Counted from the first letter of the stretch, positions 37,181 to 50,539 are shown. The stretch is DNA of 64,000 nucleotides from Isoetes taiwanensis (GCA_021234155.1 JAJEKV010000111.1:1742968-1806967); one strand, 5' to 3'. Notes: generated from the letters alone by a model not told the origin. Made by a program: numbers and translations.

Positions 37181-39015
37181 TGACATAGTATCGAGAGTCA
37201 AATTAAAGCTAAATAACTAGGTATAGGAACTAGGGAGATGGGAAGAGGGAGAAGGAAAGATCAACACAAGATATAAAACAAAAGCAAGAACCAAAGAGTA
37301 GAAATCCCTTTACCAAAGCCCCGAACTATATAAAAAAACCTCTAAAATAAAAAGGCTGCAAGAATAGAGATGTATAATATAATGCAAAAACTAAAGTACA
37401 TCATTTTTACCGCTTGAAAACAAAGAATAGTCGATATGTGCCCGCCTTGCAAAAAATCGCTAGCTTTTGGTACTTTGCCCGCTTAAAATCAAGAACATCT
37501 AATAGTCTTCCTGGATCGTCCCATACAAAAATTTTAAATAGTGGAAAGAATGAACCCGCCATTGCTACTGTTTAGAGGAACACTGTAAATGAAACAGTTG
37601 GTCAGATAGAAAAAAAAAACATAAAAAATGATTCAACTAGGGCCCCAATAGATCTTATCTGCCACCGCCGACCTACAAATGGATCCTAGAAGCGGCCTTC
37701 AAACACCCGGATCTTAGAACTTGGTTGGACAAGGAAAATAAGGGATCAATGTTCACTTGGCTTGGGTTCAAGAGCGCTGCCGGATTTGCGCCGCCATCAC
37801 TGTAGCTTCTAGGGAACAAAAGCAAGAACAGAATGTTGAACGGGGAAAAGCTTTGCAAAAGAGCAAATAATATAACCTTCAAACTTATCTGAAGCAGATG
37901 ATCATGGCTCCTGATTTCGTAGAATAAAGAAGGAAAAATCAAGGCAAACTGGGCCATCATCGGGCAATGTAAAAAGCTGCCATAGCCAATGGCCGAAACC
38001 CTTCCCATTGCCATAGCCATACGAAGCTGGACGGTTCTTTGTTCCTCCAAAACTTTGGGCGCAGATTGCCATAGCCATACTTAGCTGGACGGTTCCTTGT
38101 TCCTCCAAGACTCTGGGCGCAGATTGCCATAGCCATACGAAGCTGGACTCTTTGTCATAGCCATAGTCATACTCATAGCTGACAGATCGCCATATCCATA
38201 AAGAGATCTAATGACCAGAAACATAAACAAGCAAAAAAGGAAGCAAAAGAAATGAAACATTGCGGCATTACCATGGCACGCAATAGAGCAGCCAACAGAA
38301 AGAAGAAAAGCGTCCCGGCCATGGCTAGATTCGACGGAATAAAAGCAAAATGGGCGACATGTTCTGTTGAGCGTATCAAGAGGGGCTTCCATACGAAGGA
38401 GGCCGCTGGGCGCAGATACCCAAGGGCAAAAACTAGGCGCCAAAACTCATTCTAAGCCTTCAATCTGTGCCATTGATCTGTGCCCTCAATCTCAACCATT
38501 AAGTTTCATAGCCAATAAGAGCACAGGACATGGATCAAGATCTCTACTGTTCATTTTGGCCATTGAGTAAAATACAGTTTACCACGTGTGCATAAAAATA
38601 TTATTTGATTAATGGGAGTTGTATTCTAAGGAAAATAGAGACCACCTATTAGTTTTTTCTTGTTTTTTTTTTTCCTTTAGCAGGTCCAAGTGCAAGATTT
38701 TATGGAATTTTAAGGCTCCACATTGCCTGCCATTTCATCAACGGTCCAGAAATTAGAAAAGCCATGAAATTAGCCTCCCAGTCTCCTTCAACCATGGCCC
38801 TCCAGTATCATTGTTGTGTTGTGCAAACTAAGAAGAATGAATTTTGGAATGAGAAACTTTGGCAGAGGGCAAAGAAGGCACGATTGAGCTTGAGCCTATT
38901 ATATTCCAACAGCCTTATGCCTCATCCAAAATCAATGCAATTGTATAGGCATGCATGCTTGGTGCCGTGTTTGCAATTGCAGGCATTTTTTTAAAGAAGG
39001 TGGAGGCGACAGAGC
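37181..39015. other. D2 interior without genes
   Basis: AT-rich, with degenerate GCCATAGCCATACG repeats at 37978-38200, including a duplicated unit of about 60 bp around AAGCTGGACGGTTC. No supportable coding region. Confidence 0.5.
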
Positions 39016-39896
39016 GCCCATGTGGCATGTTTGAGCCACCTTGGCATGTTTGAGCCTAGGTGGCATGTTGGAGCCTAGGTGGCGTGTTTGAGCCACCTTG
39101 GCATGTCTGATCCTAGATGGCATGTTGGTGCCTAAGTGGCATGTTTGAGCACGTTGGAGCCTAGGTGGCATGTTTGAGCCATTTTGTCATGTTGGAGCCT
39201 AGGTGGCATGTTTGAGCCACCTTGGCATGTTTGAGCCTAGGTGGCATGTTGGAGCCACCTTGGCATGTGGGAGCCACCTTGGCATGTTTGAGCTTAGGTG
39301 GCATGTTTGAGCCACCTTGGCATGTTGGAGCCTATGTGGCATGTTGGAGCCCACGTGGCATATTTGAGCCACCTTGGCGAGTTGGAGCATAGGTGGCATG
39401 TTAGAGCCCGCGTGGCATGTTTGAGCATGTTGGAGCCTAGTTGGCATGTTGGAGCCACCTTGGCATTTTTGAGCCTAGGTGGCATGTTTGAGCCACCTTG
39501 GTATGTTGGAGCCCACGTGGCATTACCACGTGGCATGTTTGAGCCTAGGTGGCATGTTTGAGCCACCTTGGCATGTTTGAGCCTAGGTGGCATGTTGGAG
39601 CCTAGGTGGCATGTTGGAGCCACCTTGGCATGTTTGAGCCTAGGTGGCATGTTTGAGCCACCTAGGAATGTTGGAGCCTAGGTGGCATGTTGGAGCCCGC
39701 GTGGCATGTTTGAGCATGTTGGAGCCTAGGTGGCATGTTTGAGCCATTTTGTCATGTTGGAGCCCAGGTGGCATGTTTGAGCCACCTTGGCATGTTTGAG
39801 CCTAGGTGGCATGTTTGAGCCACCTTGGCATGTTGGAGCCCACATGGCATGTTGGAGCTTATGTGGCATGTTGGAGCCCACGTGGTATGTTTGAGC
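39016..39896 (+). repeat. 19-bp minisatellite array 1 in D2
   Basis: Units GGCATGTTTGAGCCACCTT and GGCATGTTGGAGCCTAGGT in the same orientation as the main part of the D1 array. Confidence 0.95.
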
Positions 39897-40349
39897 AATT
39901 AAAAGTCTAGCGCGCCTTATGCAGTAGCAAAATTGTTTGGGATCACTCGGGTTGGCCAATAGATCGAAACTCTGTTATTTCAGTTCTCATGGCTCCCCAT
40001 GCATGTTTAGAAATGGTCCACCACGTTATCAAAAGAAGTCACGTTTTGGCCTCCAAAACGCGGAACCGGTGGCGTTGCTAAGTTATTGTAGGGTTTACGT
40101 TATGGAGGTCGAGTTTTATTCAGTTGCACTTGAGACATGGTCGAGAAGCTGCAGTTGAAAACAAGAAGCAATAGAAACTGACGAAATGGGGTTTGGATTT
40201 ATCCTCCTCCCAGTGTCGCAATTAGAAGTCAAGAACACATTTTGTAGTAGCAAATTTTTTTTAAATGATTCGGGATCGCCAATAGATCCAAAGTGTGTTA
40301 TTTCAGTTGCCATGGCTCCGCATGCATGTTCGAAAAAGGTACACCAGGT

Positions 40350-43300
40350 CCCAAGTGCAACTGACCACGTTTTGGCCTCCATAACGTAAACCCTACAATA
40401 ACCTGGCAAGGCACAAGGTTTGCGTTTTGGAGGCCATACCCTAGCCAGATTGGACCAGGATCTTGCACAATGTCATGAGGTAGTGGGAGGGCGTTGACGC
40501 CAGAAGACGGAGCCCTAAAACCTTCCAGAAGAAGTTCATCCCAAAGGTCCTCTCTAGAGTGTCCTTGGCCACGGACGGGCAACTCTCCCACCCCGAAATG
40601 GGTGGATCTGACGACTGCCAACGGACTCAAACATCGACATTACCCTGAGACCAAGTTTCGCGGGCAGAAGACCACCCCGCCTCCCCGGAAGCGCCAAAGT
40701 AGCTCATGTCCAACACGCTCAGAGTGAATTGGCCTTAGCGGAGGGTGCTTGACATCGCCATGTAGAGGGTTCGTGTTTCTTTTGCTGCAAAAAATGACCG
40801 TGTAACTTGGTCCCTAGGGTAATTTTGCTGTTTCGGACGACATGGCGAAGTCAAATCTCCATTCCGGAGCCTTTGTACTGCCCGAACGACAAAACACTTG
40901 GGTTTCTACACTACGATCGCAGACACTTTATGAGGGATATCTTCTCCCGGACAGATCTTGAATTTTTTGAGCCTGGTCAAGCAAGTTACTTGAATGGAGA
41001 ATTCAACGGGCCGGATAGGGAAACCGGTTCCAGGAAGGGAGGCATTGGCATTTGCCCTCCCGGAGGAGCACCGTAGGAATGTCTCCCTCGGTAAATCCAA
41101 ACCCCATTTCGTCGGGTTTTATTGCTTTTGTTTTCAACCGCAGGCTTCTCGACCATATCTCAAGTGCAACTGAATAAACTCAACCTCCATAACGTAAACC
41201 CTATAATAACCTAGCAACGCACGTGGTTTACGTTTTGGAGGCCATACCCCAGCCGATTGGATCGGGATCTTGCACAATGTCATGAGGTAGTGGGAGGGCG
41301 CTGACGCGTAAGACGGAGCCCTAAAACCTTCCGTAAGAAGTTCGCCCTAAAGGTCCTCTCTCGAGGATCCTTGGCCACCTTTGACGGGCAACTCTCCCAC
41401 CCCTAAAGGCGGATCCGACTCGCCAACGGACTCAAACATCGACATTACCCTCGAGACCAAGTTTCGCGGGCGTAAGACCACCCCCGCCTCCCCGGAAGCA
41501 CCAAATTAGCTCATGTCCAACACGTCAGAGTGAATTGGCCTTAGCGGAACGTGCGAACACCGCCATGTAGAGGGTTCGTGTTTCTTTTTGTTGCAAAAAA
41601 TGACCGCGGTAACTTGGTCCCTAGGGTAATTTTGCTATTTCGGACGACATGGCTAAGTCAAATCTCCATTCCGGAGCCTTTGTAATCGCCCCGAACGACA
41701 AAACACTTGGGTTTCTACACTACGACCGCAGGACACTTTTTAGAGGGATATCTTCTCCCGGACAGATCTTGAATTTTCTTGAGCCCGCTCAAGCAAGTTA
41801 CTTGAATGGAGAATTCAACTATTCGGATAGGGAAACCGGTTCCGGAAGGGAGGCATTGGCATTTGCCCTCCCCGGAGGAGCGCCTGGTAGGAAAGCCTCG
41901 CCCGATAAATCCAAACACCATTTCGCCGGGTTTCTATTGTTTGTTTTCAACCGCAGCCTTCTCGACCATGTCTCAAGTGCAACGAATAAAACTTCGACCT
42001 CCATAACGTAAACCCTACAATAACCTAGCAACGCATTGTGGTTTACGCTTTTGGAGGCCATACCCCAGCCGATTGGACCGGGATCTTGCACAATGTCATG
42101 AGGTAGTGGAGGGCGCTGACGCTTGTAAGATCTGAGCCCTAAAACCTTCCGTAAGAAGTTCGTCCCAAAGGTCCTCTCCGAGGGTCCTTGGCCACGGACG
42201 GCAACTCTCCCACCCCGTAACCGTGGATCCGACTCGCCAACGGACTCAAAACATCGACATTACCCTAGAGACCAAGTTTCGCGGGCGTAAGACCACCCCC
42301 CGCCTCCGGGAAGCGCCAAAGTAGCTCATGTCCAACACGCTCAGAGTGAATTGGCCTTAGAGGGTGCGTAATATCGCCATGTAGAGGGTTCGTGTTTCTT
42401 TTGTTGCAAAAATGACCCGGTAACTTGGTCTTTAGGGTAATTTTTATTTTTTGGACGACATGCATAAGTCAAATCTCCATTCGAGCCTTTGTAACGCCCC
42501 GAACGACAAAACACTTGGGTTTCTACACGGCCGACCGCACGCAGACACTTTGCGGAGGGATATCTTCTCCGGACAGATCTTGAATTTTCTTGAGCCCCGC
42601 CAAGCAAGTTACTTGAATGGAGAATTCAACGGCCGGATAGGGAAACCAGGTTCCAGGAAGGGAGGCATTGGCATTTGCCCTCCTGAGGAGCACCGGTAGG
42701 AATGTCCGCCTCGGTAAATCCAAACCCCATTGATGTCGGGTTTTATTGTTCTTGTTTTCAACCGCAGCCTTTCGACCATATCTCAAGTGCAACTGAATAA
42801 AACTCAACCTCCATAACGTAAACCCTACAATAACCTAGCAACGCCATCGTGGTTTACGCTTTTGGAGGCCATACCCCAGCCGCATTGGAAGGGGATCTTG
42901 CACAATGTCATGAGGTAGTGGGAGGGCGCTGACGCTTTAAGATCTGAGCCCTAAAACCTTCCGAAGAAGTTCGGGTCCCAAAGGTCCTCTCCTGGAGGAT
43001 CCTTGGCCACGGACGGGCAACTCTCCCACCCCGAACTGTGATCCGACTGCCAACGGACTCAAACATCGACATTACCCCGGAGACCAAGTTTCGTGGGCGT
43101 AAGACCACCCTTGCTCCCGAAGCGCCAAAGTAGCTCATGTCCAACACGTCAGAAAAGTGAATTAGAATACCGCCATGTAGAGGGTTCGTGTTTCTTTTGT
43201 TCAAAAAATGACCGTAACTTTGTCCCTAGGGTAATTTTGTCTGTTTTTGATGTTTAAGTCAAATCTCCAAGGTGAGCCTTCCTAACGCCCGAACGACAAA

Positions 43301-43540
43301 ACACTTGGGTTTACACGGCCGATGCGGGCAGACACTTTGCGCTTTGATATGTTCTCCTAACAGATCTTGAATTTTTGAGCCCGCCGAAGCAAGTTACCCG
43401 AATGGAGAATTCAACTACCGGATAGGGGAAACTAGGTTCCGGAAGGGAGGCATTGGCATTTGCCTCCCTGGGAGGAGCACCGGTAGGAAAGCCCGCCTCG
43501 GTGAACCTTTGTGATGTCCGCCTCGGGTCCGCCACCCTAG
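40350..43540 (+). repeat. Tandem array of a unit of about 812 bp, nearly 4 copies
   Basis: The marker TCTTGCACAATGTCATGAGG recurs at 40461, 41269, 42084 and 42896 (spacings 808, 815 and 812). Each unit contains a GACAAAACACTTGGG block and a GGAGAATTCAAC block. ORFs of 60-120 codons recur but are frameshifted between units, so no protein is claimed. Confidence 0.92.
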
Positions 43541-43548
43541 GCTATAAC

Positions 43549-44440
43549 ATGCCACCGGCTCCAACATGCCACGTGAGCTCCAACATGCCACGTGAGCTCC
43601 AACATGCCAAGTTGGCTCCAACGTGCCACCTAGGCTCAAGCATGCCAAGGTGGCTCAAAAATGCCACCTAGGCTCCAACATGCCACCGGGCTTCAACATG
43701 CCACGAGGCTCCAACATACCAACTAAGCTCCAACATGCCTCGTGAGCTCTAGCATGCCACCTAGGCTCCAACGCGCCACCTAGGCTTCAACATGCCACCT
43801 AGGTTCCAACATGCCAAGGTGGCTCCAACATGCCACCTAGGCTCAAGCGTGCCAAGGTGGCTCCAACATGCCACCTAGGCTCCAACATGCCACCTAGGCT
43901 CCAACATGCCAACGAGGCTCCAACATGCCACCTAGGCTCCAACATGCCACCGGGCTTCAACATGCCACGGAGCTCCAACATGCTAAGTTGGCTCCAACGC
44001 GCCACCTAGGGGGGCTCAAGCACGCCAAGGTGGCTCAAATATGCCACCTAGGCTCCAACATGCCACCAAGGCTTCAACATGCCACGTAGGCTCCAACATG
44101 CCAACTAGGCTCCAACATGCCTCGTGGAGCTCTCCAGCATGCCACCTAGGCTCCAACGCGCCACCCACGCCCAACATGCCACGTGGGCTCCAACATGCCA
44201 CCTAGCATGCCACCTAGGCTCCAACATGCCACATGGGCTCCAACATGCCACGTGAGCTCCAACATGCCACATAGGCTCCAACATGCCAAGTTGGCTCCAA
44301 CGTGCCACCTAGGCTCAAGCATGCCAACATGGCTCAAATATGCCACCATAAGCTCCAACATGCCATGTAGGCTGCAACATGCCACCTGGGCTCCAAGATG
44401 CCACGTGAGCTAAAATCAACATGCCACCTGGGCTCCTCCA
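43549..44440 (-). repeat. 19-bp minisatellite array 2 in D2 (inverted)
   Basis: The same unit family reads in the opposite orientation (CCAACATGCCACCTAGGCT), directly joining the 812-bp array on its left and the 823-bp array on its right. Confidence 0.95.
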
Positions 44441-46385
44441 TGCCCCAAAATAAAAAACGTGGTCTAAACCCTGTCAGGGCCAACGGTGGCCATCCCAATC
44501 AAAAATCGAGGGTCTAAAGCTCACTCGGAAATACCGGGGATTTTCCTGTACGCTCGGGGCCACTTGGCAAGCCAGCTGGCTGAAAACCGTGATTTTTTCC
44601 CGCCCCATGCATTAATCATGAATTTTCGGATCATAAACACAAAGAAAAGCACAGATAAAAATCCGGGTCTCGAAAAAAGGTGAAATCTTGGCAGGATGTG
44701 CGGCATGACGCTGCACACGCAAGAGAAAATGCACTGGCAATAGAAGCACAAGCGTAGGCATGAGACGAAGCTTCCGAGCCAACCCCTTTTCGGAGGCCAC
44801 CGGGCCGAACGCCCCATCGGGCAAAGTGGAGCTAGCTTTGCTTCTCCATGGTCACATGTATACCACCTAGCAGTCCTAGTGCTGCTATTCTCACTTCGAT
44901 CTTCTACCGTGGCCTCGTGGTGACCCCAAGTATCTTGTTCTCGCAGCTAGTCCAAGCCGGGGTCGAGGGACTCGGGCCGGACCCCCACCGAACCGGTGAA
45001 CGGCTCGCCAATGGACCCGAACATCCCCATTACCTAGGAGACCAAGTTTCGGGGGCGAAGACCACCCTCTCCAAGAAACGCCAAAGTAGGTCGTTTACTA
45101 CACACTTGTAGTCAATTGGCATGGAGGTGGATGCTGAATACCTCCTAGTGGGGGTAAGTGATTGATCCCCTGGGAAAACTGGTAGTGGAACTTGTCCTCT
45201 AGGGTAATTTCATGCGTTCCAGACGATGTGAAGAGGTCGGATCGCCAACGGGGCCTCCTCCATGCCCCAAAATCGGCGTGGTCTAAACGCCGCTGGCCAG
45301 CGGTGGCCATCCCAATCAAAAATTGAGGGTCTAAAGCTTGCCCGAAAAATACCGGGATTTTCCTCAGACGCCAGGCCACTTGGCAAGCCAGCTGGCTGAA
45401 AATCAGGATTTTTCCCGGCCCATGCATTAATTATGAATTTCAGAGCATAAACACAAAAAAACACGATAAAAATCCCGGTCTCAAAAAGGTGAAATCTTGG
45501 CGGGATATGCAACATGACGCTGCACACGCAAGAGAAAATGCACAAACAATAGAAGCACAAGCAGAGGCATGAGACGAAGCCCGAGCCAACCCCTTCCGGA
45601 GGCCACCTGCCTCGGCAGAACGCCCCATCGGAAAGGTGGAGCTAGCTTTTCTTCTCCGTGGTCACATGTATACCACCTAGCAGTCCTAGTGCTCCTATTG
45701 TCACTTCAATCTTCTACCAAGGCCTCGTGGTGAACCCCAAGTATCTTGTTCTTGCAAAAGGCTAATCCAAGCCGGGGTCGAGGGACGGGTTGGACCCCCA
45801 CTCGGGAATCGAGACTCGGCTCGCCAATGGACCCGAACATCCCCATTACCTAGGGGACCAAGTTTCGTGGGCGTAAGACCACCCCTCTCCAAGAAACGCC
45901 AAAGTAGGTCGATTTTACTACACACACTTGTAGTCAATTGGCATGGAGGTGGATCTTTCAATACCTCCTAGTGAGGGGTAAGTGATTGATCCCCCGGGAA
46001 AACTTGCCGTGGAACTTGTCCCCTAGGGTAATTTCACCGATTCCGGACGACGACGGGCGAGGTCGGATCGCCAATCAGGGGCCTCCTCCATGCCCCAAAA
46101 TCAAAAACGTGGTCTAAACCTTTGTAAGGGCCAACGGGCCATCCCAATAAAAATCGAGGGTCTAAAACTCATCCGGAAATACCGGGGGATTTTCCTATAC
46201 TCTTGGGGCCACTTGGCAAGCCAGCTGGCTGAAAACCAGATTTTTCCCCGCCCCATGCATTAATTATGAATTTCCTGAGCATAAACACAAAGAAAAGCAC
46301 AATGATAAAAACCGGGTCTCAAAAAGGTGAAATCTTGGCGGGATGTGCAAGATGACGCCGCATACGCAAGAGAAAAATGCACCAG
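44434..46385 (+). repeat. Tandem array of a unit of about 823 bp, about 2.4 copies
   Basis: CTCCTCCATGCCCCAAAAT recurs near 44434, 45257 and 46081. Part of each unit (GAGACCAAGTTTCG, CGCCAAAGTAG, GTCAATTGGC) is shared with the neighbouring 812-bp units, so the two arrays share an ancestral module. Confidence 0.88.
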
Positions 46386-46607
46386 CATATATACCTTCTG
46401 AGACTCCCCTTCACAAGAAAGGGGCGTAGGCCGAGGTGCCTCGCCGGTGTTTGCAAAGACATCCAAGGTCCATGTCACCATTATCTAGCCATGTCACCTA
46501 AAATTTGCCAACATCACCCAATCGAAAACCAAAGATGGACATCTTTGGTTTTTGGCCTAGTCAAAACTTGACCTTGCTTACTTGGCATGCCATGTCACCA
46601 CTTGGGG

Positions 46608-48172
46608 TGCCTAGGTGGCATGCTTGAGACTAGGTGGCATGCCCCGAGCCACCTTGGCATGTTGGAGCCCGCATGGCATGTTGGAGCCACCTTGGCATGT
46701 TTGAGCCACCTTGGCATGTTGGAGCCCACGTGGCATTATGGAGTCCACGTGGCATGTTTGAGCCACCTTGGCATGTTGGAGCCTAGGTGGCATGTTTGAG
46801 CCCACCTTGGCATGTTTGAGCCACCGGCATGTTTGAGCCCTGGGTGGCATGTTGGAGCCTAGATGGCATGTTTGAGCCACCTAGGAATGTTGGAGCCTAG
46901 GTGGCATGTTGGAGCCCACGTGGCATATTTGAGCCACCTTGGCAAGTTTGAGCATAGGTGGGATGTTGGAGCCACCGTGGCATGTTTGAGCACGTTGGAG
47001 CCTAGGTGGCATGTTTGAGCCATTTTGTCATGTTGCAGCCTAGGTGGCATGTTTGAGCCACCTTGGCATGTTTGAGCCTAGGTGGCATGTTGGAGCCACC
47101 TTGGCATGTGGGAACCACCTTGGCATGTTTGAGCCTAGGGTGGCATGTTTGAGCCACCTTGGCATGTTGGAGCCCACGTGGCATGTTTGAGCCACCTTGG
47201 CATGCTTGAGCACGTTGGAGCCTGGGTGGCATGTTTGAGCCACCTTGGTGGATGTTGGAGCCACCTTGGCATGTTGGAGCCTAGGTGGCATGTTGGAGAC
47301 CACGTGGCATGTTTGAGCCACCTTGCCATGTTAGAGCCTAGGTGGCATGTTGGAGCCTGTGTGGCATGCTTGAGCCACCTTGGCATGTTGGAGCCCACGT
47401 GGCATATTTGAGCCACCTTGGCAAGTTGGAGCATAGGTGGCATGTCCCGCGTGGCATGTTTGAGCATGTTGGAGCCTAGGTGGCATGTTGGAGCCACCTT
47501 GGCACGTGGCATGTTGGAGCCCGTGGCATGTTTGAGCCTAGGTGGCGGTGTTAGAGCCACGGTGGCATGTTGGAGCCTAGGTGGCATGTTTGAGCCAACT
47601 TGGCATATTTAAGCCTAGGTGGCATGTTGTGAGCCACCTTGGCATGTTGGAGGCTAGGTGGCATGGTGGAGCCCACGTGGCATGTTTGAGCCACCTTGGC
47701 ATGTTTGAGCCTAGGTGGCATGTTGGAGCCCTAGGTGGCATGTTTGAGCCCACCTTGGCATGTTTGAGCCACCTGGCATGTTTGAGCCTAGGTGGAATGT
47801 TGGGAGCCTAGGTGGCATGTTTGAGCCACCTTGGCATGTTTGAGCCTAGGTGGCATGTTTGAGCCACCTTGGCATGTTGGAGCCTAAGTGAGCATGCATG
47901 GCATGTTTGAGCCTATGTGGCATGTTTGAGCCACCTAGGAATGTTGGAGCCTAGGTGGCATGTTGGAGCCGTGGCATTTGAGCCACCTTGGCAAGTTGGA
48001 GCATAGGTGGCATGTTGGAGCTGCGTGGCATGTTTGAGCACGTTGGAGCCTAGGTGGCATGTTTGAGCCATTTTGTCATGTTGGAGCCTAGGTGGCATGT
48101 TGGAGCCACCTTGGCATGTTTGAGCCTAGGTGGCATGTTAGAGCCACCTTGGCATGTTGGTGCCCACGTTAT
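46608..48172 (+). repeat. 19-bp minisatellite array 3 in D2
   Basis: About 1.56 kb of the same 19-bp units in forward orientation, ending where the right subterminal region begins. Confidence 0.95.
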
Positions 48173-48284
48173 GCAAAAAATAGGTGTTAAGTAATTGAAG
48201 TAGTTGAAGTAACTTGTGTTACATGGAATACTAGTATAAGAACATGTGATCGTGCACGTTGCATCACATGTAGCAAATCAAGTA

Positions 48285-48765
48285 CTACGTCTACCACTAT
48301 AAAGACCCGTGATATGGAAGGATAGGACATGTAGAGAATCAAGTACTCTTTTCCTACTTCTATAAAGACATGTGAGAATAGAAGTATTACACATGTCGTA
48401 ATTCATGTATTCTTTCCTACAATGCCTTAGCAAATAAAAGTATCCCTACTACTATAAAGACATGTGACATGGAAGCATATGACATGTAGAGAATCAAGTA
48501 TTCTTTTCCGAGCTTCTATAAAGACATGTGACAATAGAAGTATTACACATGTCGTAATTCATGTATTCTTTCCTACAATGCCTTAGGAAATAAAGTACTC
48601 TGTCCTACTACTATAAAGACATGTGAATGGAAGTATAGGACATGTAGAGAATCAAATATTCTTTCCTACATCTATAAAGACATGTGACAATAGAATTATT
48701 AGACATGTAGAAATTCAAGTACTCTTTCCTACAGTGGATTGTATTATAAAATGACATGTCACAAT
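48285..48765 (+). repeat. 160-bp tandem repeats near the D2 right end
   Basis: About three copies with CTATAAAGACATGTGACA, GACATGTAGAGAATCAAG and ATGTATTCTTTCCTACA; spacing about 160 bp. They lie just inside the right TIR. Confidence 0.8.
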
Positions 48766-48902
48766 AGAAGAAACTACAAAACAACAGATGTTTTAGTCCA
48801 CTGAAAAAAGAACACCATTATCGAACAAAACCATACCTTCACAAATCCACATGTAGGATTCTTTGAAAACAGGACATGTAGACCTACCAAAACTGATGTT
48901 TT

Positions 48903-48933
48903 CAACAGTGGACCAAAAACCGGGGTGAGTGTG
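48903..48933 (-). repeat. D2 right terminal inverted repeat
   Basis: CAACAGTGGACCAAAAACCG to GAGTGTG, the inverted partner of 36213-36243, followed by TSD ATG. Confidence 0.88.
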
Positions 48934-49019
48934 ATGGCTCAGTATCAAACGTGAATCCAAGCTCTCTAAAAAGATGACGCGCATCATTTTCTATACTCCT
49001 TGCCAACCCCCATCAGGAA

Positions 49020-49560
49020 AACTACGAATATCTTCGTTGGGCCAATCGAGATTATTTGCGTGGTCGAACTTGATAAGAATGCATTCGCCGCAGCCTACAA
49101 GCCGAGACTCATTTTGTGCACAAATCCCATATTAGCCATTCGCGAACCGGACCGATAAATTGGTTAGAATATTAGAATACAATTGCGAGGGAGATGAAGA
49201 AGCAAATCTAGACAATGACCGATAACAATAGAACTTACGGAAGCACCGGGTATGACTAGATATATTATTATTTCATATTTTATAGCCGCAATTGACATGG
49301 TTGGGATGTAATATAGCGTATTGCCCTTGCTTGGATGGAGAAATCTGAACTCGTAGGCATTGTCCGGGAACTCATATGTTTATAATTATCAAATTATCGT
49401 GGATTTGGAAAGACAATCTCGCAATTGCTTTGATTTTGAAGGCTAGACCGCCAAAACGTCAAAGATACAATGTAGAAGAATGCGGGGAGCACCTTGATTG
49501 TTTGCCCTAAATCGCTTTTAAAAAACAATGGGAACATGAATTGAAGGAAAAGTAGCACCA
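49020..49560. other. Element E sequence without recognised gene
   Basis: No continuous frame; possible intron or untranslated sequence of captured genes. Confidence 0.35.
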
Positions 49561-49577
49561 TCCGGCCAAGCTATCTC

Positions 49578-49860
49578 GTGTACATATACCATGAAGATCA
49601 GAGAAGAATAAATTGTGTTGAACTTTGTAAGCACGACATTGTGCTTACTACATATGGAACCATTTGTTCTGAATTACAGAAGCCATCTGAAGAGGATGAA
49701 AAGAAGCAGCCCCCCAGGCTAAGGGGCACACTGTCGAACATTAGGTGGTTTAGAATTATTCTGGATGAAGCTCAATCCATTAGAAAAGCTCACACTAAAA
49801 GTTCACGTGTTTCTTCGGGGCTTAAGGGCACAATGAAAATGGTGCCTTTCTGGAACATGC
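49578..49860 (+). pseudogene. SNF2-family helicase fragment (captured)
   Basis: The frame contains KHDIVLTTYGTICSE and WFRIILDEAQSIRKAHTKSS. This is the pattern of SNF2 ATPase motifs Ia-II, with a DEAQ box as in the Rad5/Rad16/Ris1-like group. Sequence after about 49850 is no longer helicase-like. It is about 90 residues of a much larger enzyme, with the nucleotide-binding P-loop and motifs III-VI missing. Confidence 0.75.
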
Positions 49861-50355
49861 GACCTTCTACAACACATATGTCACATATGTCACATATACG
49901 AAAGTTCTAGAATGTTCTAGAAAGTTTTAAAAAGTTTTAAAATATAAGAGAATCTTGGGTGAGCCTAAGGAATCCTTCTAGAAAATTCCGTAATGTTGTA
50001 GAAAGTTCTAGAATGAATGTTTGAGAGAATACACTTATTTTCTTCCCAAAGCATTTTGCTAGATGACCAATTAAAATATTTTAGTTCAACCAACTCCACA
50101 ATTCTCTTGATTTTCGATGAACAAACTTGTCCAAGAAGGCAACAACCTCCACAACCTCAGAATGGCCATAATGAAGAAATTAAAAAAGACAGTTAAGAGA
50201 TTTCTTGAAAAAGCGCATGATTTTTGGTCGATGTATGTTGTGATTTGTCGGATCATACAATCGATGCAAAGAAGAACCCATAAAAAATCTTGGCGCTCAA
50301 ACGGAACAAGTTCATGAGTCATGAAGCGAAAACAATCTGAGCATGGCGTTAAAAA

Positions 50356-50526
50356 ACTGCACCAAAGGACCCCAGCAATGTCGGCAAGCTCAACCGCCTT
50401 GTGATCCCTAAGCTCCAGGCTGAAGCCCATTTTCCTTTGCACCATGACATGCTCTACTTTGAAGACTTCCAAGGTAACAGCTGGCAGTTTAGATACTCTT
50501 ACTGGCATAGCAGCCAGAGCTATGTT
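50356..50526 (+). pseudogene. Second B3-domain fragment (captured, opposite strand)
   Basis: The + strand reads [33 protein letters not shown] and [17 protein letters not shown], the first half of a RAV/NGATHA-type B3 domain. It stops matching after SSQSYV. Compared with the fragment at 35646-36008 it keeps the N-terminal strand and lacks the C-terminal half, and it lies on the other strand. Confidence 0.8.
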
Positions 50527-50539
50527 CCAATTCCACTTT

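Larger units (their letters stand above)
36213..48933. mobile_element. Element D2: CACTA-like TIR transposon with large tandem arrays
   Basis: Left end CACACTGACCCCAATTTTTG and inverted right end CACACTCACCCCGGTTTTTG form a TIR of about 31 bp. The TSD ATG is at 36210-36212 and 48934-48936. It is homologous to D1 at both ends and in its 19-bp arrays. At 12.7 kb it is longer than D1, mainly through 0.8-kb tandem repeats. No transposase was found. Removing it restores a coding exon of the captured B3 gene. Confidence 0.9.

Noticed and set aside
40807-43535. Recurrent ORFs of about 90-120 codons in the 812-bp repeats as a possible tandem gene family
   Set aside because: Start, stop and frame change from unit to unit, there is no known motif, and both strands give ORFs of similar size.
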